From: Cenococcum geophilum 1.58
Lineage: Eukaryota > Ascomycota > Dothideomycetes > Gloniales > Gloniaceae
NCBI GenBank assembly: GCA_001692895.1
Contig: KV748210.1
Span: 868,001-932,000 of the forward strand
Direction of reading: 5' to 3'
Length of the DNA stretch: 64,000 bases
Position 1 is the first letter of the stretch; every line of letters begins with the position of its first letter. This document shows, in pieces, positions 34,690 through 47,879 of the stretch. Under the pieces are notes generated by a model. It was given only the letters and a program-made list of their open reading frames with translations. It searched no databases and was not told where the DNA came from. The position numbers and the translations under genes were made by a program.

Positions 34690-36960
34690 ATTATAGCTAG
34701 TAAAAATATCCCGTTACCTTCTCCAAATCTTCTAACCTTTGCTTTAGGGCTTTTAGTTAGTAGCCTCCTGCTTTTTCTAAAGCTGCTACTCCCACTTCTC
34801 CTCTCTATACTTCTCCTTAAATAGTTTCTTAGCCTATTTAAGCAGATTTTTTCTAAGATTATCCTCCGCTACTACTGATGACGCCTATTTAATAGTGTAT
34901 TGTATAGATCCATCCTCTATAACGCGAAGAGCCTTAATATACTTAACTATGTAATCGTTATCCTCTCTGTAACGTGGATATCTCACCATCTTTTGAAGCC
35001 GCTTCTCTTATTGCAGGTCCTACTCCTTTTTTTTAAACTCCGTTTTAAATAAGCCCTTAAACTAGCTATAATACTCTTCTCCTACTAGACTATCCGTTGG
35101 TACCTCTAATGACGTCTATTTTACAGTGGATAGCATAGACCCGTTATCTATAAGGTAAATAGCTTTAATACGCTTAACCGTATAACCTATATTCTTTTTA
35201 TTAGGTGGATATGCGTAAAGGAGCATTTCCTTCGCCATTCTAGCCTTCTCTGTTTTTCCCCTTAAGTGTTTGCGTTGCTTAGCGGATTAATTATCTTAAG
35301 GGAGCGCAGAGGAATTAATGAGTGAGATAGGCTGTTTCTGAGTAAGAGTATTCCGAGGTAGAGCATTAACGCTAGATGGTGGAGCCTTGGCTTAAAGTAA
35401 AGCGTATTAACTTTGTTGCTCTAGTGATAATTAGTATATAGGGTCTAATCTGCTTACGTTCTTGGCTGGGCTATATTTATAGGTGGTATTTTCTAAGGAA
35501 ACGTATTAGGTAGGCTAGGGTTTTTTTAATATTATCTTAAGTATACCTTAATAAGCTCTTTAAGAATACGCTCTTTTTGTACTTACGTTACTCTCTATAG
35601 GATTGCTACTAATACAATACTCTATGGCTAAATCGCTTTAGGGAAGTATTTGCTCTAAATGCTAGTCACTATCTTATCTAGAGTTAACCCCCTTACTACG
35701 AAGGTATTCGCTGTAAATGTTATTAGTATCTACCTTAGTTGGACTTAGTGCGCAAAAATCGCTAACCCCTACTGCAGATTCGTCCTGTAGTTCTTCTTTA
35801 GTAAGTTTATTACGGGAGTTAGAACGTCTAATCCTAGTTATTTAGGTATGGTCTAGTCCATTCTATAGCCCAATTCCTTGCCACTAGAGAGTATTGATGT
35901 TTTAATTACTTATATAGTTGCTAGCGCTATTAGAGCCAGAGCCGCTCCTATACGTTTTAGAGTAATTAGGGGCCAACTCTTTACCCCAGACGCCCGTGTT
36001 ATTTATAGTTCTTTAGGGGTTACCTTAGTTGGAATTCTTAGAGGGGGTTAGAGGGTATCCTAAGACTAAAATGGTTCTAACTAGCTTCTCTGGCTGCTTG
36101 TCTACCTTATCGGCACTTTTGCTAATATTATAGTTTTAGTCATTAAGGCTCTGGCTGTTATTAATGCTATTAGTGCTTTCTAGTTTAGTACCTAGATAAC
36201 CAACCGTAATATTACTTAGGATATTAGAAATAGGAGTAAAGCTAGTTTAATTGCCAACGGTAGTGGGCTTAGGGCTTTAGGCGTTATGGTAAGATAGGCC
36301 GCTATATAGTTTTCCAGTATTCGGTATAGCTAGTTTATCTATAGTATAGTGTAAGCAATTTCCTTAAGCCGATTATAAAGAAATCTCGAATGTAATATGT
36401 TTACCTTTGCTGTTAACCAATACTTTAGTCCTAGCTTTAGATCTGTGTCCGTTATAGAGAAGGCCACTTTCCTAACTCCTATTGTTAAACAACTGCCCGG
36501 TAGTCGCATGTTAAGGATTAAGGCTAAAAATTCCTATTTCTTTTCTCTAATATTTCCTAGAAATGAGGTCTTTTACTTCTAGAAGGTAGTTATTATTATC
36601 ATTGTAGGGGCCGCCAGAAGTTTTCCTAGTAACATTGTTTTGGGCGATAGACGAGTTTCCTGTGTTATATTAGATACTATTGCTATAATCTAACTATATA
36701 TGCACTTACCTTAGGCCCTAGTTAGGTTACCTCTAGCTATCTAGCACTCTATAACAGTTTTTTCTAGGGTGGAAGCTATAAGATTAATAATTAACGTAGA
36801 ACTCTTGTTTCTTTTAGTAAATTGCCTGCCTTGTCTACTAGCTATAATGGGAGGCAATTATATGTGGGGTAATTGGGGGTGTAGCTTGGGCCTAAAAGTC
36901 CGGGCACTTGGTGCTCTAGGTATATAAAAAGATTAAGAGTCTATTATAATTTAAGGATTA
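34690..36960 (-). pseudogene. RIP-decayed gene with two chromodomain-like repeats
   Basis: One minus-strand frame holds from about 36,720 to 34,690 (over 650 codons; stops TAG/TAA). The N-terminal two thirds are Asn/Ser/Thr-rich and low in hydrophobics, probably disordered (QNNVTRKTSGGPYNDNNNYL). The C-terminal part has two similar blocks: IGYTVKRIKAIYLIDNGSML near 35,180 and DYIVKYIKALRVIEDGSIQY near 34,940, each followed by (T/I)K, a TAG where Trp fits, and an acidic stretch. The pattern V-x-x-I-x-A...D/EDG...Y-x-(V/I)-K-W is that of chromo-like domains. A chromatin-associated role is inference. N terminus not placed. Confidence 0.5.
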
Positions 36961-36969
36961 GGATAAAAA

Positions 36970-39900
36970 GATATAGAAGTAATAAAAAAATCTTTTTAAG
37001 GAGTAAGATAATCTAGGAATTAGCGAGAGAGCGTGTTTTTATATATATGCTTTTGGCATAGCCTGGTTCTTAGCTAGTTTAATCTGTTATCCTTTTTATA
37101 TTTACCGCCAAACCTAATAGCAACAGCGGTGGCTTGGTTTACGTAGCTTTAGGCTAAGGCGTTATAGTGTATAAATATTGCGCCTATTCCCTGGGAATTG
37201 GTGGTGCCTGCGGTACTAGGATTGGCTTAGTGGGTTAACTTCTAGCTGGAGCTACTTAGGGAGTTATCTAAGGCTTTCGCGTCGCTTCCTCTACTAAATC
37301 CTTCAAATATTCTTGCATGGTATTGCTTCTTTTAGTTAGTAAATATATAAATAAACACTGCTATCTGCGCCTTGCGGCACTAGAATCTATATTAACAGTG
37401 CTATATCTACAACTTCTGTAAGTGGTAGTAATACTAATATCCATCAGCGGTACCGGATTAGCTTACTCTACCCCTTTCGGCTATATAACCTTTCCCTCCT
37501 TCACTGGTTATAATAGTGGATGCTTTAAGTGCCCCTAGTATAGTAGTATAATGTGGTTATCCTAGATTAACAATATGTTATAGTATTGCCGTTAAATCCA
37601 GACCGTGTATTCCCGGTTATTCTTTACGGATTTTAATTTTAGGTTTTTTTGAAGAGGGCCGAAACTAATGCCTAGGGGATAGAGGGCTAATAGAATACCC
37701 TAGATCCTAGCCTATTAGCCTTGATTTATCCTATTTATCCGTTAAAATGTGCTACCTGCTCTTTTTTGTAAGATAGGGACTCTATAGTGGAGACAGAATT
37801 AACTGGTCTGGAGTAATTGGCGAGTAGTTATATAAAACATCCGTGGAGCTCTACTGACCCGTTCCGGCGCTATAATAGCTTTATACAATAAGGTATTTCC
37901 TTTATTAGTTAGAAGATTAATTTAGTGGTCCTTTAGTTGGGTTTACCCTTTATTTAAGCCCCTTGCCGTTCTTTCGCTGCGCCCTCCTACCCTACTTGCA
38001 CTCCTACTACTACAGCAGTTGTTTTAGTAACTAGTTGCGGTTTAGGCTCCACAGCTCCTTATTTTAATTGTAGCCTCCTAAGTTATATTATTAAAGCGGT
38101 AAGGATAAGACATATTTTTTAATTAACTATAGTAATGGCGTGGTAGAGTGCTAGCGCTAAAGTAATTTCTGGTGTAATGTTTAAGTGTTTAAATGGGCGT
38201 CTTAACTCTAGGGTAGGCTATTAGTTAATAGAGCTAAGATGATAGAATACGGATGAAGTAGGATTATATAAAAGTTAGAACTAAAGACCTAGATAGCCTA
38301 CAAAAAGAATACTAGAGAGGAAAATAAATAGAAGGAGCGTAAAGTAAAAACGAGGCTTAGAGAGGGGATGTAATATTAGCCTCCCCGAATCTAGTGTATC
38401 TGTTTAAGGTAGTCTATGCCGAGATTGCAACGGTAGCATGTAGGCCGTAAAAGTGGAAACGATAGTTAAATATTTAGGAGTCGTTAGCTGAGAGAGCGTG
38501 CATCTCGGTGTTGGTTGTAATTGGAAGTTCAGTATTAAGGGGCGGGTGTAGGCTATAAGGGTGGGGCCTTGTAGTAGGGGTAAGGCTAGGGCAGAAGTAA
38601 AATCCAAGGGAGAAAGAGCTGGTAGAGAGGGCAGTGAAGGCGATAGAGCATTTTATAGACATCAAAAGCGGCGGTCGGCTAAGCGAGAGAGCGATGCCCG
38701 AAAACGGGTGTCGGGGCCCCGCTAAACTTAAATAGGCAGCGCACTAGGACCGAGTTTACTAGTGCCACTATTCTACTAGGCCGGAAAGTTATACCTTAAG
38801 CCGATCTTAATACTTTAAATTACGTTTGTAATTGGGCGAATATAGCTACAGCATAGGATGTAGCATTTTATACACTTTAAGTCGTATCTAAGATTCTTAC
38901 TAAGGACGCCAATTACTTGGCTTAGGATAACTCCTCTCTTTATAGACTATGGGTGCTATATTTTGCAACCCTTATTATCTAGTGTTTTGGCTATACGCTT
39001 AAAGGCCCTATTAGACATCCTTTAGAACTTCTAACCTATAAGGATAAAGTCCGTAATATATAAGAGTTTCTATAAAGAGTTGGCGGAGTAAACCGGCCGG
39101 ATAATCTGGGAATGGTAGCGCACCGGAACGCATGCTTAGGTATGCTGATGATCGTGCGCAATATACTTAAGGAGGCGCAATGGGAGCTACTGCATGATGC
39201 ATCAAATTCGCTTGATGGATGCATTAGCATGTTATATGGAACAATTAGGAAGGGGTAGCTACTTTACGATCCGCAGAGTGGAGCTAAAGAAGGCTGTAAT
39301 TATAACTCTTAAATAGTTTAGAAATGTATATAATTAATCACGCCAGTGAGATTTAGAGCAGCGTTAAGAACGATTAGCGCCCTAACGGCACCTCTGGAGG
39401 ATGCTTAAATGACTTAAAAGGAGTAAAACAGCTAGCGATTTGGTGGTCATTGCCTCTATCTAATCCGCAGCCTCCTACTCGCCAGTTGCAGCTATTTACC
39501 AGTCTTCGTCACCAGTATTAGTTAGAGTCAGCATATTTACCCTTTACCCTCTACGCAGCCCCCAGAAGCACGTAATATCTTAATTAACTTCTCTATACCT
39601 GCTAAGACCTTCCGTAAAAATACTATAGCCTCTTTCCTTTCCATTTCTTATCTTTTAAGCAATATAATATCTTAAAGAAAATCTAAATAAGGGTACTATA
39701 GTATCTCCAGTTTAAGAAGTGGGACTTAATGACTTGGGAGGCGTATCTGTCTGTAGAGAATAGACTTGTATAGGGGGAAGGCATATCCTAGGTATGGGAT
39801 TTTTATACACCATATCTTATATACAGCGCTTTTACTAGTGCAGAAATGTATAAGCAATTTGGGGAAGAAGAACTATATAAAGTTATAGATATAAGTGCAA

Positions 39901-41450
39901 TACCATTATTAATAATAATTAACTTATTGTAATAACAAATATATATTTATAGTGCATGTCTAGATAAGATCGCGATGGAACTATATATAAAATCCAAAGT
40001 TTACTACACCGTAGTCCTAACGAATCTGTGGAAGACACTCGAATTTTATAAGAAAATTAATAGCTAGTACTAATGGGCTAAAAGTGGGCTTTAAAAGGGT
40101 TTCCCCTAAATGTAGTGGACTCTTTTTAGAAATGCCGTCTGTGGCTCCTTCCTATGAGTTGTAAGGCAGCGACTGGTTTTGGATCTTTTGGCGTCTTCTA
40201 TTAAACCCTTTGCCGGCTAAGTAAGAATATATTCGCAAAACGCTAGCGTAGCTATATATATATTAATGAGGATATTACGCATAATAAAGGCTAGTGGTAA
40301 GTTTATATTGCAGAGACTAGGGCCACGTAGTTAAATCGGATTGTTAATAGGTGCCCTCCTCCCGTATTTAAGCTGTGTGGCAACATTTGCATATAAATCC
40401 GTGGCAACTTCTTGGGCCGATTTAGTTCTTAATGCCTTTAAGAGATAAGTATCTACTAATCATTGTCACCTACCGCATGCGTGCATTTTGAAGATTTACC
40501 TTTTTAAGCTAACGTATACCGCAGCTATTGTGCATTTCGCCCTATATGCTATAGACTTGGTTTTAATATAACCTGATCCTCTTTATATGCAGTCTATATC
40601 TTAGCGTGGAATATAATTTATAAAATTTAAAGGATAAGTATAGTATAGGTAATTAAAAATGGATAGTTAGGTCTTTAAAACTTGGGAGTTGAAAGGGTAT
40701 ATAAGGAAACTGGATTGGAAGAATGGGTAAGCCTGGTTCTTAGACTGACTATATAGGTTTAGATCCCTATAGGTCAAGCTCTAAGCTGCATTTCGCTAGG
40801 ATGAGAAGTCTTAGGGCTAGGAATGGCGTTGAAACAGTAGCATTAGGCTTTAAGCTTATCCAATTCCGAAAGCAATAGGCAGTAAGTAGCTATATAATAT
40901 GCACCTCCCTATAACTGCTAACACTTATAAGCAGTCCCGTGGTCCTAGCCTTTAACCCTTTATACCGTGTAGCCCTTTAGAGTGCGTCTCTGCGAATGAA
41001 GAGCAGCCTGTTAAAGCCTTACCCTTCTAATAATTATCACCGCCTGCAGTACCTGGAATAGCCCTATATATATATACTAGAAGCACTCCGCTGCCGGTAA
41101 GCCACCAGTTATATTACGAGATTATATAATAAAGGCTAGGCCTTAGTTAAACCTGATCTTTATTATAGTATAAAAGGCTACTAACGGCCTTATATTTTCT
41201 CCCTAACCTCTTTACATTTTAACTATATCCTATAATAGCAGCGACGCTAGTTACGTATAGTAATCTTAACGGTAATAGCAAGAAACTATATAACCTTATA
41301 CCTGCTGACGCTCTACTTCCCAGTGGTACCTAACTACTATTAGTCTTTTGACGGCACTTAACGATATCCGATTTAAATCGGCTTCCTATAACTATAGACC
41401 GCCGTCCTATAGATGCCGAGAAACTAAAACTTATAATGAAGGGGATATAG
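36970..41450. other. Mostly featureless decayed DNA
   Basis: From 37,000 to 37,650 the minus strand retains traces of a Ser/Thr-rich frame (SDAKALDNSLSSSS) that may belong to the chromo-like gene's upstream part. From about 38,330 to 39,260 decay is lighter, with more CpA/TpG and several 60-70 codon frames, but none resembles a protein family. From 39,900 to 41,400 I see no coding frame or repeat. Confidence 0.35.
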
Positions 41451-41456
41451 TGCTCA

Positions 41457-41905
41457 GATCTTGGAGATGTCGAATTTTCCTAGTTTACGACTCTAAAATA
41501 TAAAAGACTCGCCCCAATAGAAGAAATACTTTTGAGCTATAAGATTGGCTCTAGAAAACTTGCTTATGAATTTTTAACTAAGCCTTATAGCCTTAAGATT
41601 GAGGGTTTCGAAGCTGGGGAATTCGAATATCTTATCTTTGCACTAATTATCCTTCCTCTTAAACAAAAGAAGAGTTTCTAGGAGGCTATTAAGGGAAGAG
41701 CCTCTAAGTGGGCCGAAGGCGAGTTTGTAATCTGCGGGATATTTATAGTTACAAAAGAATACTTTAATAAGCTGCTAGACTTTAACCAAACTGTATAGGG
41801 GATGTGTTATGGGCATCTTATGAACCTGTTTAAGGTAGATGCTTTATTTATGAAACTAACTTCGCTTAAAAGCACTGCTTTAAAATAGGGAGCGATTTAT
41901 TTTAT
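41457..41905 (+). pseudogene. Unknown gene family F, copy 1
   Basis: The plus frame reads DLGDVEFS, TAG, LAPIEEILLSYKIGSRKLAY, FEAGEFEYLIFALIILPLKQ, then IKGRASKWAEGEFVICGIF and TKEYFNKLLDF. About 145 codons, three TAG. A diverged relative lies at 47,880-48,376 with the same order of blocks. Family unknown. The paired-block pattern suggests one compact domain followed by a helical tail. Confidence 0.5.
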
Positions 41906-41909
41906 ATAA

Positions 41910-43880
41910 GGCGACTATTTACTCTAACCAAATGCAGTTTAGGTAGTAGAAAAATTATATTATGCGAGTGTTCCATGCTAGAGCGCTAATGCGCCGTGGT
42001 ATGCATATATATCGTTCCATATTGTGACGGGACGTAGAGGGAACCAACCCGATAAATCTAAAAGGCGCAGTTCTTATTTTTCCACCTCCGGAAGACTCCA
42101 CTACAATTTGCCAGCTAAGTATGGCCACTAATTGGAATCGTCGTCGTCCCAATAACTTAGTGTTAGCTCTTTAAGAAGAGAAGCTGCATATATGCATTAC
42201 TAAGGCACTATCCTCTCTTAGCTTCTTCAGTCTCTCAACGTCGCCCCCACTGTTATCCCCACCGCTGCCACCCCTCTAGCTCAGAATAAGGATGAAATCT
42301 CTATGACGGTAGCGTATACTATCGTATCCCCCCTCCAGGCAATGACTAGGTTTATAATTAGAAGGTAGCCAATTTTAGAGAATATAAAAAGGGAGCTATA
42401 AGCAGCTCTGCTCCTATAGACTAATTACTAGATTATACTAGGAATTATAGTATAGAGGTTAGAGCTAAGCATCCTTTCTATTAGTTTACGGTTATATAAT
42501 TTCCGATTATACGGAAGAAAGGGAGCATTGTTTATAAGATAGGAATAAATATGTCTTAATATACATATAGGGCGAAAATTGGTAAACTTGGGTGGCTAGG
42601 GTAGACGAGGGGCTATGTACCTAGTTCTAGAAGTAAGGACTCTAATAGTATGCATTCCTATAACGCATCTCCTTTATTATCCCCTATTTTGGCCACGTGT
42701 CCGTCTTCGCTAGGTCCGTACCTTAATGAATATAGTTATATTTCTTCTTACCTTAGTTCGGGCAGGGTCCCTTATATAAGTAACCTTCTATACTAAATAT
42801 AAGGTTACTATGATTTACTACGATTCTGTCAATCAAAGTAGTATATATATACTATGAATTCCAGAATAGCTCTAACATTAGAATCCACACATCGCCCATA
42901 CTTTACCTGGACGAAAAATCATTGTCATTACCTTATAAAATGTGCGACTATATTTATTAATAGAGTAAAAACGTAGTGCCTAAAATACTAAGAGACCTGC
43001 AAACTATGTCCTCCTAATGTTATAGAAATGTAAGCATAGAGACCTTCTAATCCACTCTAGGATTATTGCTTACGGCGTGATTTATAGATAATTACCCGGA
43101 TAAAAACTGCTGTAAGCTTTAAAGCAGCTAAAAAGATTGGGGGTCGGCTTATTAAAACGCATAGTAGACTGTTAATTAAAATTACAGATAAAGCAGAGGA
43201 TATAATTTGGCTAAAAGGTATTATAAGGAAACTGTTTAAACCAGCCAGACATTCTTATGTTGGGGTGTATTTTACAAGTCTAAACCTTTAGAAATTTACC
43301 TTTTTCTATTACTGCTGCCTGGAGAATTGTCCATTCCTCTGAACATATTGTTAGTATTATATATTCGGTATGTTTTTAAGAATTACTTTTTATCCATTTA
43401 ATTAACGGCTGTAGTGCTATCTTCTACTATTTATACTCGTAAGCCTTCGTTAGGTTAAGGAAGTTTCCGCTTTAATTATAACTAGTATTACCGAGCCTAT
43501 CAAAAATGGAGCTTATAGATTAGAGTTGGTTTTCTAAGTCTGATAAGGGCTTTAGGGGGAACTTTGTATTAGAGGGTAGCTTTTTGCTTTCAATATAACG
43601 GAAATATATCTGCTTCCTGAAATTCTTTTGGTTATTTACTGACTTTACTCACTCGGACGCTGAGAGTGGGATAATCTAGGACGAATGCCAGTAGAGTAAT
43701 CGTTATGTAGTGCGTACTATGGTATTAGGCCAAATTATTATTAACTCCGGTTGAGCTTGGCCTACTCCACTATAGTAGAAATAAAAAAAACAAGGCCTTT
43801 CACTTGAAGTTATTGGTGAGCTTTAGTCGGTGTATTGACGGGTGTAGTATTACCCTAAAACGTGCTAATAATAATTCAGC
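41910..43880. other. Decayed DNA with unassigned frames
   Basis: Around 41,960-42,180 the plus strand reads RALMRRGMHIYRSIL and AVLIFPPPEDSTTICQLSM with one stop, and the opposite strand is also open for 65 codons. Neither is recognised. The rest to 43,880 is strongly decayed, with nothing I can name. Confidence 0.35.
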
Positions 43881-44130
43881 CTGATATTATAGTACGCTAC
43901 GGAATCATCCTGCCTGGGATTTAGATGAACGCGTCTGACCGGGAAGCCAGCTATAACACAGACCACGAACGCCGGCTTGAATGCAACATTCCTTTTTCCG
44001 TCTCTACCCTATACCCGATACCATGGGTTATAACCCATGAAACGGCCAGTGCAAGCCCACTTCGCCGCCTCTGTTAGTCTCCCTCCGTCAGGACCTTATC
44101 TAAATGATCTATATAAGATTATAGATTTCG
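43880..44130. repeat. Dispersed repeat E, copy 2 (least decayed)
   Basis: Shares gatgaacgcgtc with the copy at 45,660 and the block cttgaatgcaacattcct through tcaggaccttatctaaatga with 28,330-28,480. It keeps CpA/TpG that the other copies lost, so it is the best guide to the ancestral sequence. Confidence 0.68.
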
Positions 44131-44154
44131 CAAAATACATTACCTTCACTGCTT

Positions 44155-44290
44155 ACGCCTCCACTACTACTACTTCTTTTTCTCCTCCTCCTCCACCTGA
44201 TCTTCCACCTCCTCCTACTTCTCCTCCTCCACTTCCTCCTCTTCTCCTCCTTTTCCTCCTTCTCTTTCTCCTACTACTATCTATAATGAA
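44155..44290. repeat. Polypyrimidine low-complexity tract
   Basis: About 135 bases almost entirely C and T on the plus strand, built from cctcctcct and ttctcc words. The 93- and 83-codon frames across it (Pro/Leu- or Arg/Gly-rich) are products of this composition. Confidence 0.85.
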
Positions 44291-45520
44291 GGCCGGAGGT
44301 TCTTTTAAAGGCCTCTGATTATCCCTTAAGAGCCTGGGGAAAAGAGTACTGTAGAACAGAGGTGTGCATCCGCGTTTAGAGCTATACGATAATAACCTAA
44401 CCACTAAGACGGTTTTAAAAGACTATACTACTTGTTTATCTTGCGCTCTTTTATTTAAACTAAATAACGCTAACTTAGCCACAGAGCTAGTATAAGATGA
44501 GGCGTATCTAGCTCATAATCCTCCTCCCTATTCCCCTCACCCCTTCTAGTATCGGCCGCTGTTTAGGTAGAGTGATGGTCCCGAGCTAGAGACGTCCTAC
44601 GTCTAGAATCTATCATTGGTGGCCGCGTAGGCCTAGATGCCGATAGTTAAAGGAATATAAGAAATAGATATAGCGGATACCTAGACTATTAAGCGATGGC
44701 TTATATATTTTTTAATAAAGGTTGTAATAAAGGTTGTTCTATAGTGTCTAGTTATAGTATATTGGTATAGGGTCCTAAATGACCTTTATATAAGTGTTAG
44801 TCTTCTATTTAGTAAATGCTAAACTAAGAATTTATCGTTAGATTGTTAAGCATATTAATAAAGAATTACTGTTACCTAATGTTTTACAAATCCTTGGAAT
44901 TTATAAGAGCCTATAGCTGGGTGATAAAAACTATACTTATTTAGACGAGACCTCCTATAACTGACTACTAGTACTATACGTACCCTGCTAAAACACTACT
45001 CCGCCCCACCCGCGTATCACCCTATTTTAGCTATATATTAATCTCCCTTTATTATTTATTATATACTTCTTCCTTATATATATATAGAGACCTTAGAGCT
45101 ATATTTACAATTAAGTCGTTTATTTAATTACCTATACTGCAAAGCTTATACCTCCTATTTACGATCTTTAATAGGGTAGAATGCTACTAGAATTTCAACT
45201 AGGCATTTAGATATTGCCTAGACTCCGTCTTAACTCGCAGAGTACCCTATATAGATGAAAATTTCCCACTTATTTAGATAATCTAGGCTATATAGATTTA
45301 ATAAACTCCTGTATACAGCTCTCCTTTATATATATAGCTTTCTTAAATAAGACTTTATTTACGTACTATGCTCGCCCCCATATCTAACTTAAAACTTTCT
45401 TAGTTTAGTAGACTATGGCTTCTGCGGTATAGTAAGTTCGCTAAAGTTAAGTAGAATCTTAAATCTCCCAAACTGTATACTAACGCATGGACTTCTTAAT
45501 GCGGTCTTAATTTTAACTTA
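44290..45520. other. Decayed spacer
   Basis: Decay is lighter to about 44,650 and strong after that. No gene or repeat recognised. Confidence 0.35.
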
Positions 45521-45720
45521 GTAGAGGCTGCTGCGTAGGATAATCTAGGCTAAAAGCTATGGGAGCAGCTGTTATATAAGGTGCATGCTACGGAAATCAC
45601 CCCGCTACGGATTTTAATAAGTGACCGTAAATAGTGTATATTTCTAGTCGGCCACCTTAGGTCGGATGAACGCGTCCGATTGGGGAGCTAACTAGCTAAA
45701 ATATAAAATTCCTTTTTCGA
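45520..45720. repeat. Dispersed repeat E, copy 3
   Basis: Shares tagtagaggct, gaaatcacccc-ctacgg, gtgtatattt and gatgaacgcgtc with the other two copies, in the same order. Confidence 0.6.
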
Positions 45721-46720
45721 CCTTTACTAGGGCAGGGTTTCTTAAAGCAGTAAACGCAGCGTCAATTATTGCATAGTGTTGCAGATTGTCTCGCTATACT
45801 AAGATTAGTAATGCTATTATAAAATAGGCTGATCTAGACGGAAGGATGCATCGAAACTTCGCCCCTTGTGTGTAAGACATGCCCTTTAGGCTAAGGAAGT
45901 TTGTTAGGTAATTGGCGACATTTTACAAAGTTTAGATAGCTATAGTAAGAAATATAGTTAGATATAGACGGTTAATGCTAAAGAAATAGAAAAAGTGGTA
46001 GGACCGTCTAATCGTTATAGGGGCCCTCTATAGCTCTTCTAAGCCCTCCTAGCCACTTTATAGGACCTCCCTAGTCTTACCACCCTATCTATACTTAGTT
46101 GCTTTAAGTCTAATAAAGCTCCTAGTTCATCTTAGCACTAATAGTTGTTTCCATTTTTTATACTTATAGCACTTACCTAGACTCTAGAGCCTTATGTTAT
46201 GGCCTTAAACTACTTATCTAATAGAGGTTAGCTACGAGCCTTATCCGCTTTAAAAACGGCTTTTTATATATAAGGCTGCCCTGGGGATTCTCCACCCCGG
46301 CGTATAGTAATGCATTTTATAGGCTTAAAACGGCGACACCTTATACATACTGCAAATGTTATAATTAGCGTGCGTAGATAAAAGGGAGCCCCTAATGTTT
46401 TAAAATAATAATCACGTATTAAGCAGGCGTCACTAGGAGATAAGGTTTTATTCAAGCATTCGAGGCGGGTTATGGTGAAAATAGTCACCACATTACTACT
46501 TACATTAGGAGATAATGATTTATTTAAGCGCTTATATCGACGATTGTTTCGGACGCATCTTCTCGTAGGTCTACCACCTATATCCCGCTCCTTAAACAGT
46601 TTTAGCCTAACTTACCACTTATATATCTCTTATAGGGTCGTACTATAAATGCCATTCCTTAGGTTAATTAGTTAATTGGCTTAATTTCCCTTAGGGTTTT
46701 TAACTTTTTGCGGTTAAAAT
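45720..46720. other. Decayed spacer
   Basis: Contains a 75-codon minus-strand frame at 46,264-46,491 with a Cys pair near its end. Nothing continues it, and it is not recognised. Confidence 0.35.
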
Positions 46721-47090
46721 TTAACTAAGGGATTCTGCACTAATTATAAGAAAATTTTAAACTAACCAGCTATCTTTTTAAGGGCTTTAGGCATACGCCA
46801 GTTTATAACATCCCTATCTACTTTAGGTATTTAATTAAGCCTTAGCTGCTAGTTTATATATTCTTTAACTGCTGCCATCTTAAATAAAGGGATATTACTC
46901 TATTTATGCCACTGACGGATAATATTTCTGGCTTCGTCCTTTATAAAATTCTACTAATCTTTATTAATAACCGTATTTAAGCTAGTCTTATCTATACTTA
47001 CTAGGAACTTTCTCTATTAGTCTAGGTTATATTACGCATATTACCGCATATTCTCCAACTTATTATTAGCATTAAGACCTATAATACATA
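46720..47090 (-). pseudogene. Coding fragment, unknown protein
   Basis: The minus strand reads KFLVSIDKTSLNTVINKD, two TAG/TAA, FIKDEARNIIRQWHK, then IPLFKMAAVKEYIN and VINWRMPKALKKIAG in one frame of about 120 codons. Helical and basic, perhaps from a DNA-binding or transposase-like protein, but I cannot assign it. Confidence 0.42.
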
Positions 47091-47249
47091 GTGGCGTTAT
47101 AAAAGGGGAATATTAGTAAAACCCCTAGGATTATTATATTTGTGGTAGAAGTGGGGTTCGCTATACGCTATTGGACTTTCTTAGCTTAATATAGGACCAC
47201 CCCTACTAAAAGTCCTACTGCCTTCCCTAAGTTGTACTAGTTAAATTAT

Positions 47250-47435
47250 CCATATGGTCTATATAGTCTATATAGTTTATATAGTTTATATAGTCCGTAT
47301 TAGGACCTCTTAGGTAAAGCTACTTATTTTACAGGGGTTAGGATTGTCCGCGTTAGTCTGTATAGTCTATATGGTCCGTATGGTCTATATAGTCTATATA
47401 GTCTACATAGTCCGTATAGTCCAGAGGGTCCATAT
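47250..47435. repeat. Two arrays of a 10-bp repeat within a larger repeat
   Basis: tatagtctat and variants (tttatatagt, tagtccgtat) repeat with a 10-bp period at 47,251-47,305 and again at 47,360-47,432. Each array is followed by a similar phrase (gtattaggacctcttaggta and catattaaacctcttagcca), which recurs a third time near 47,610. So a unit of roughly 130-180 bp is itself repeated. Confidence 0.8.
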
Positions 47436-47879
47436 TAAACCTCTTAGCCAAACGCCACCCCTTTTAAGTCCCTATAGCTAATCTTTATCGCAAATGCCAT
47501 TAGCTAGTTTTATATCGCTAGCAGTTAATTAAAATAGGATATAACCCCGGCTCGGCTCCGCCTAGTATACTTATAATAGGTTCTATTATCTAGGTAGTCC
47601 GTATAGCCCGTATTAAACCTCTTAGCTAAACGCCCCTTTCCTACGTCTCCCTACAGCTAGCATTTTGTCTATATTATATTTGCGAAGAGCATTTTGCTAG
47701 ATATGCTTACTAAGTACGTCCTTTAGATATTAGGCTTCGCATTCCTAGTATTTAGGCTAAGTAATCTCTATTTACTATTTAATACACATCCCGCAATATT
47801 AATACTATACATAAGCTTATATCTTATCTCTCTTTTACACTAGGCTAACTAGTATAGATGTGGCATCCTAGTAACCATA

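Noticed and set aside
38404..39230. Several 63-67 codon minus-strand frames
   Set aside because: They are mutually overlapping, show no conserved motif and sit in a lightly decayed segment where such lengths occur by chance.
44037..44404. Overlapping 93- and 83-codon frames, Pro/Leu-rich and Arg/Gly-rich
   Set aside because: Both are translations of the polypyrimidine tract.
46690..46700. Telomere-like ttaggg words
   Set aside because: Single occurrences only, with no array.
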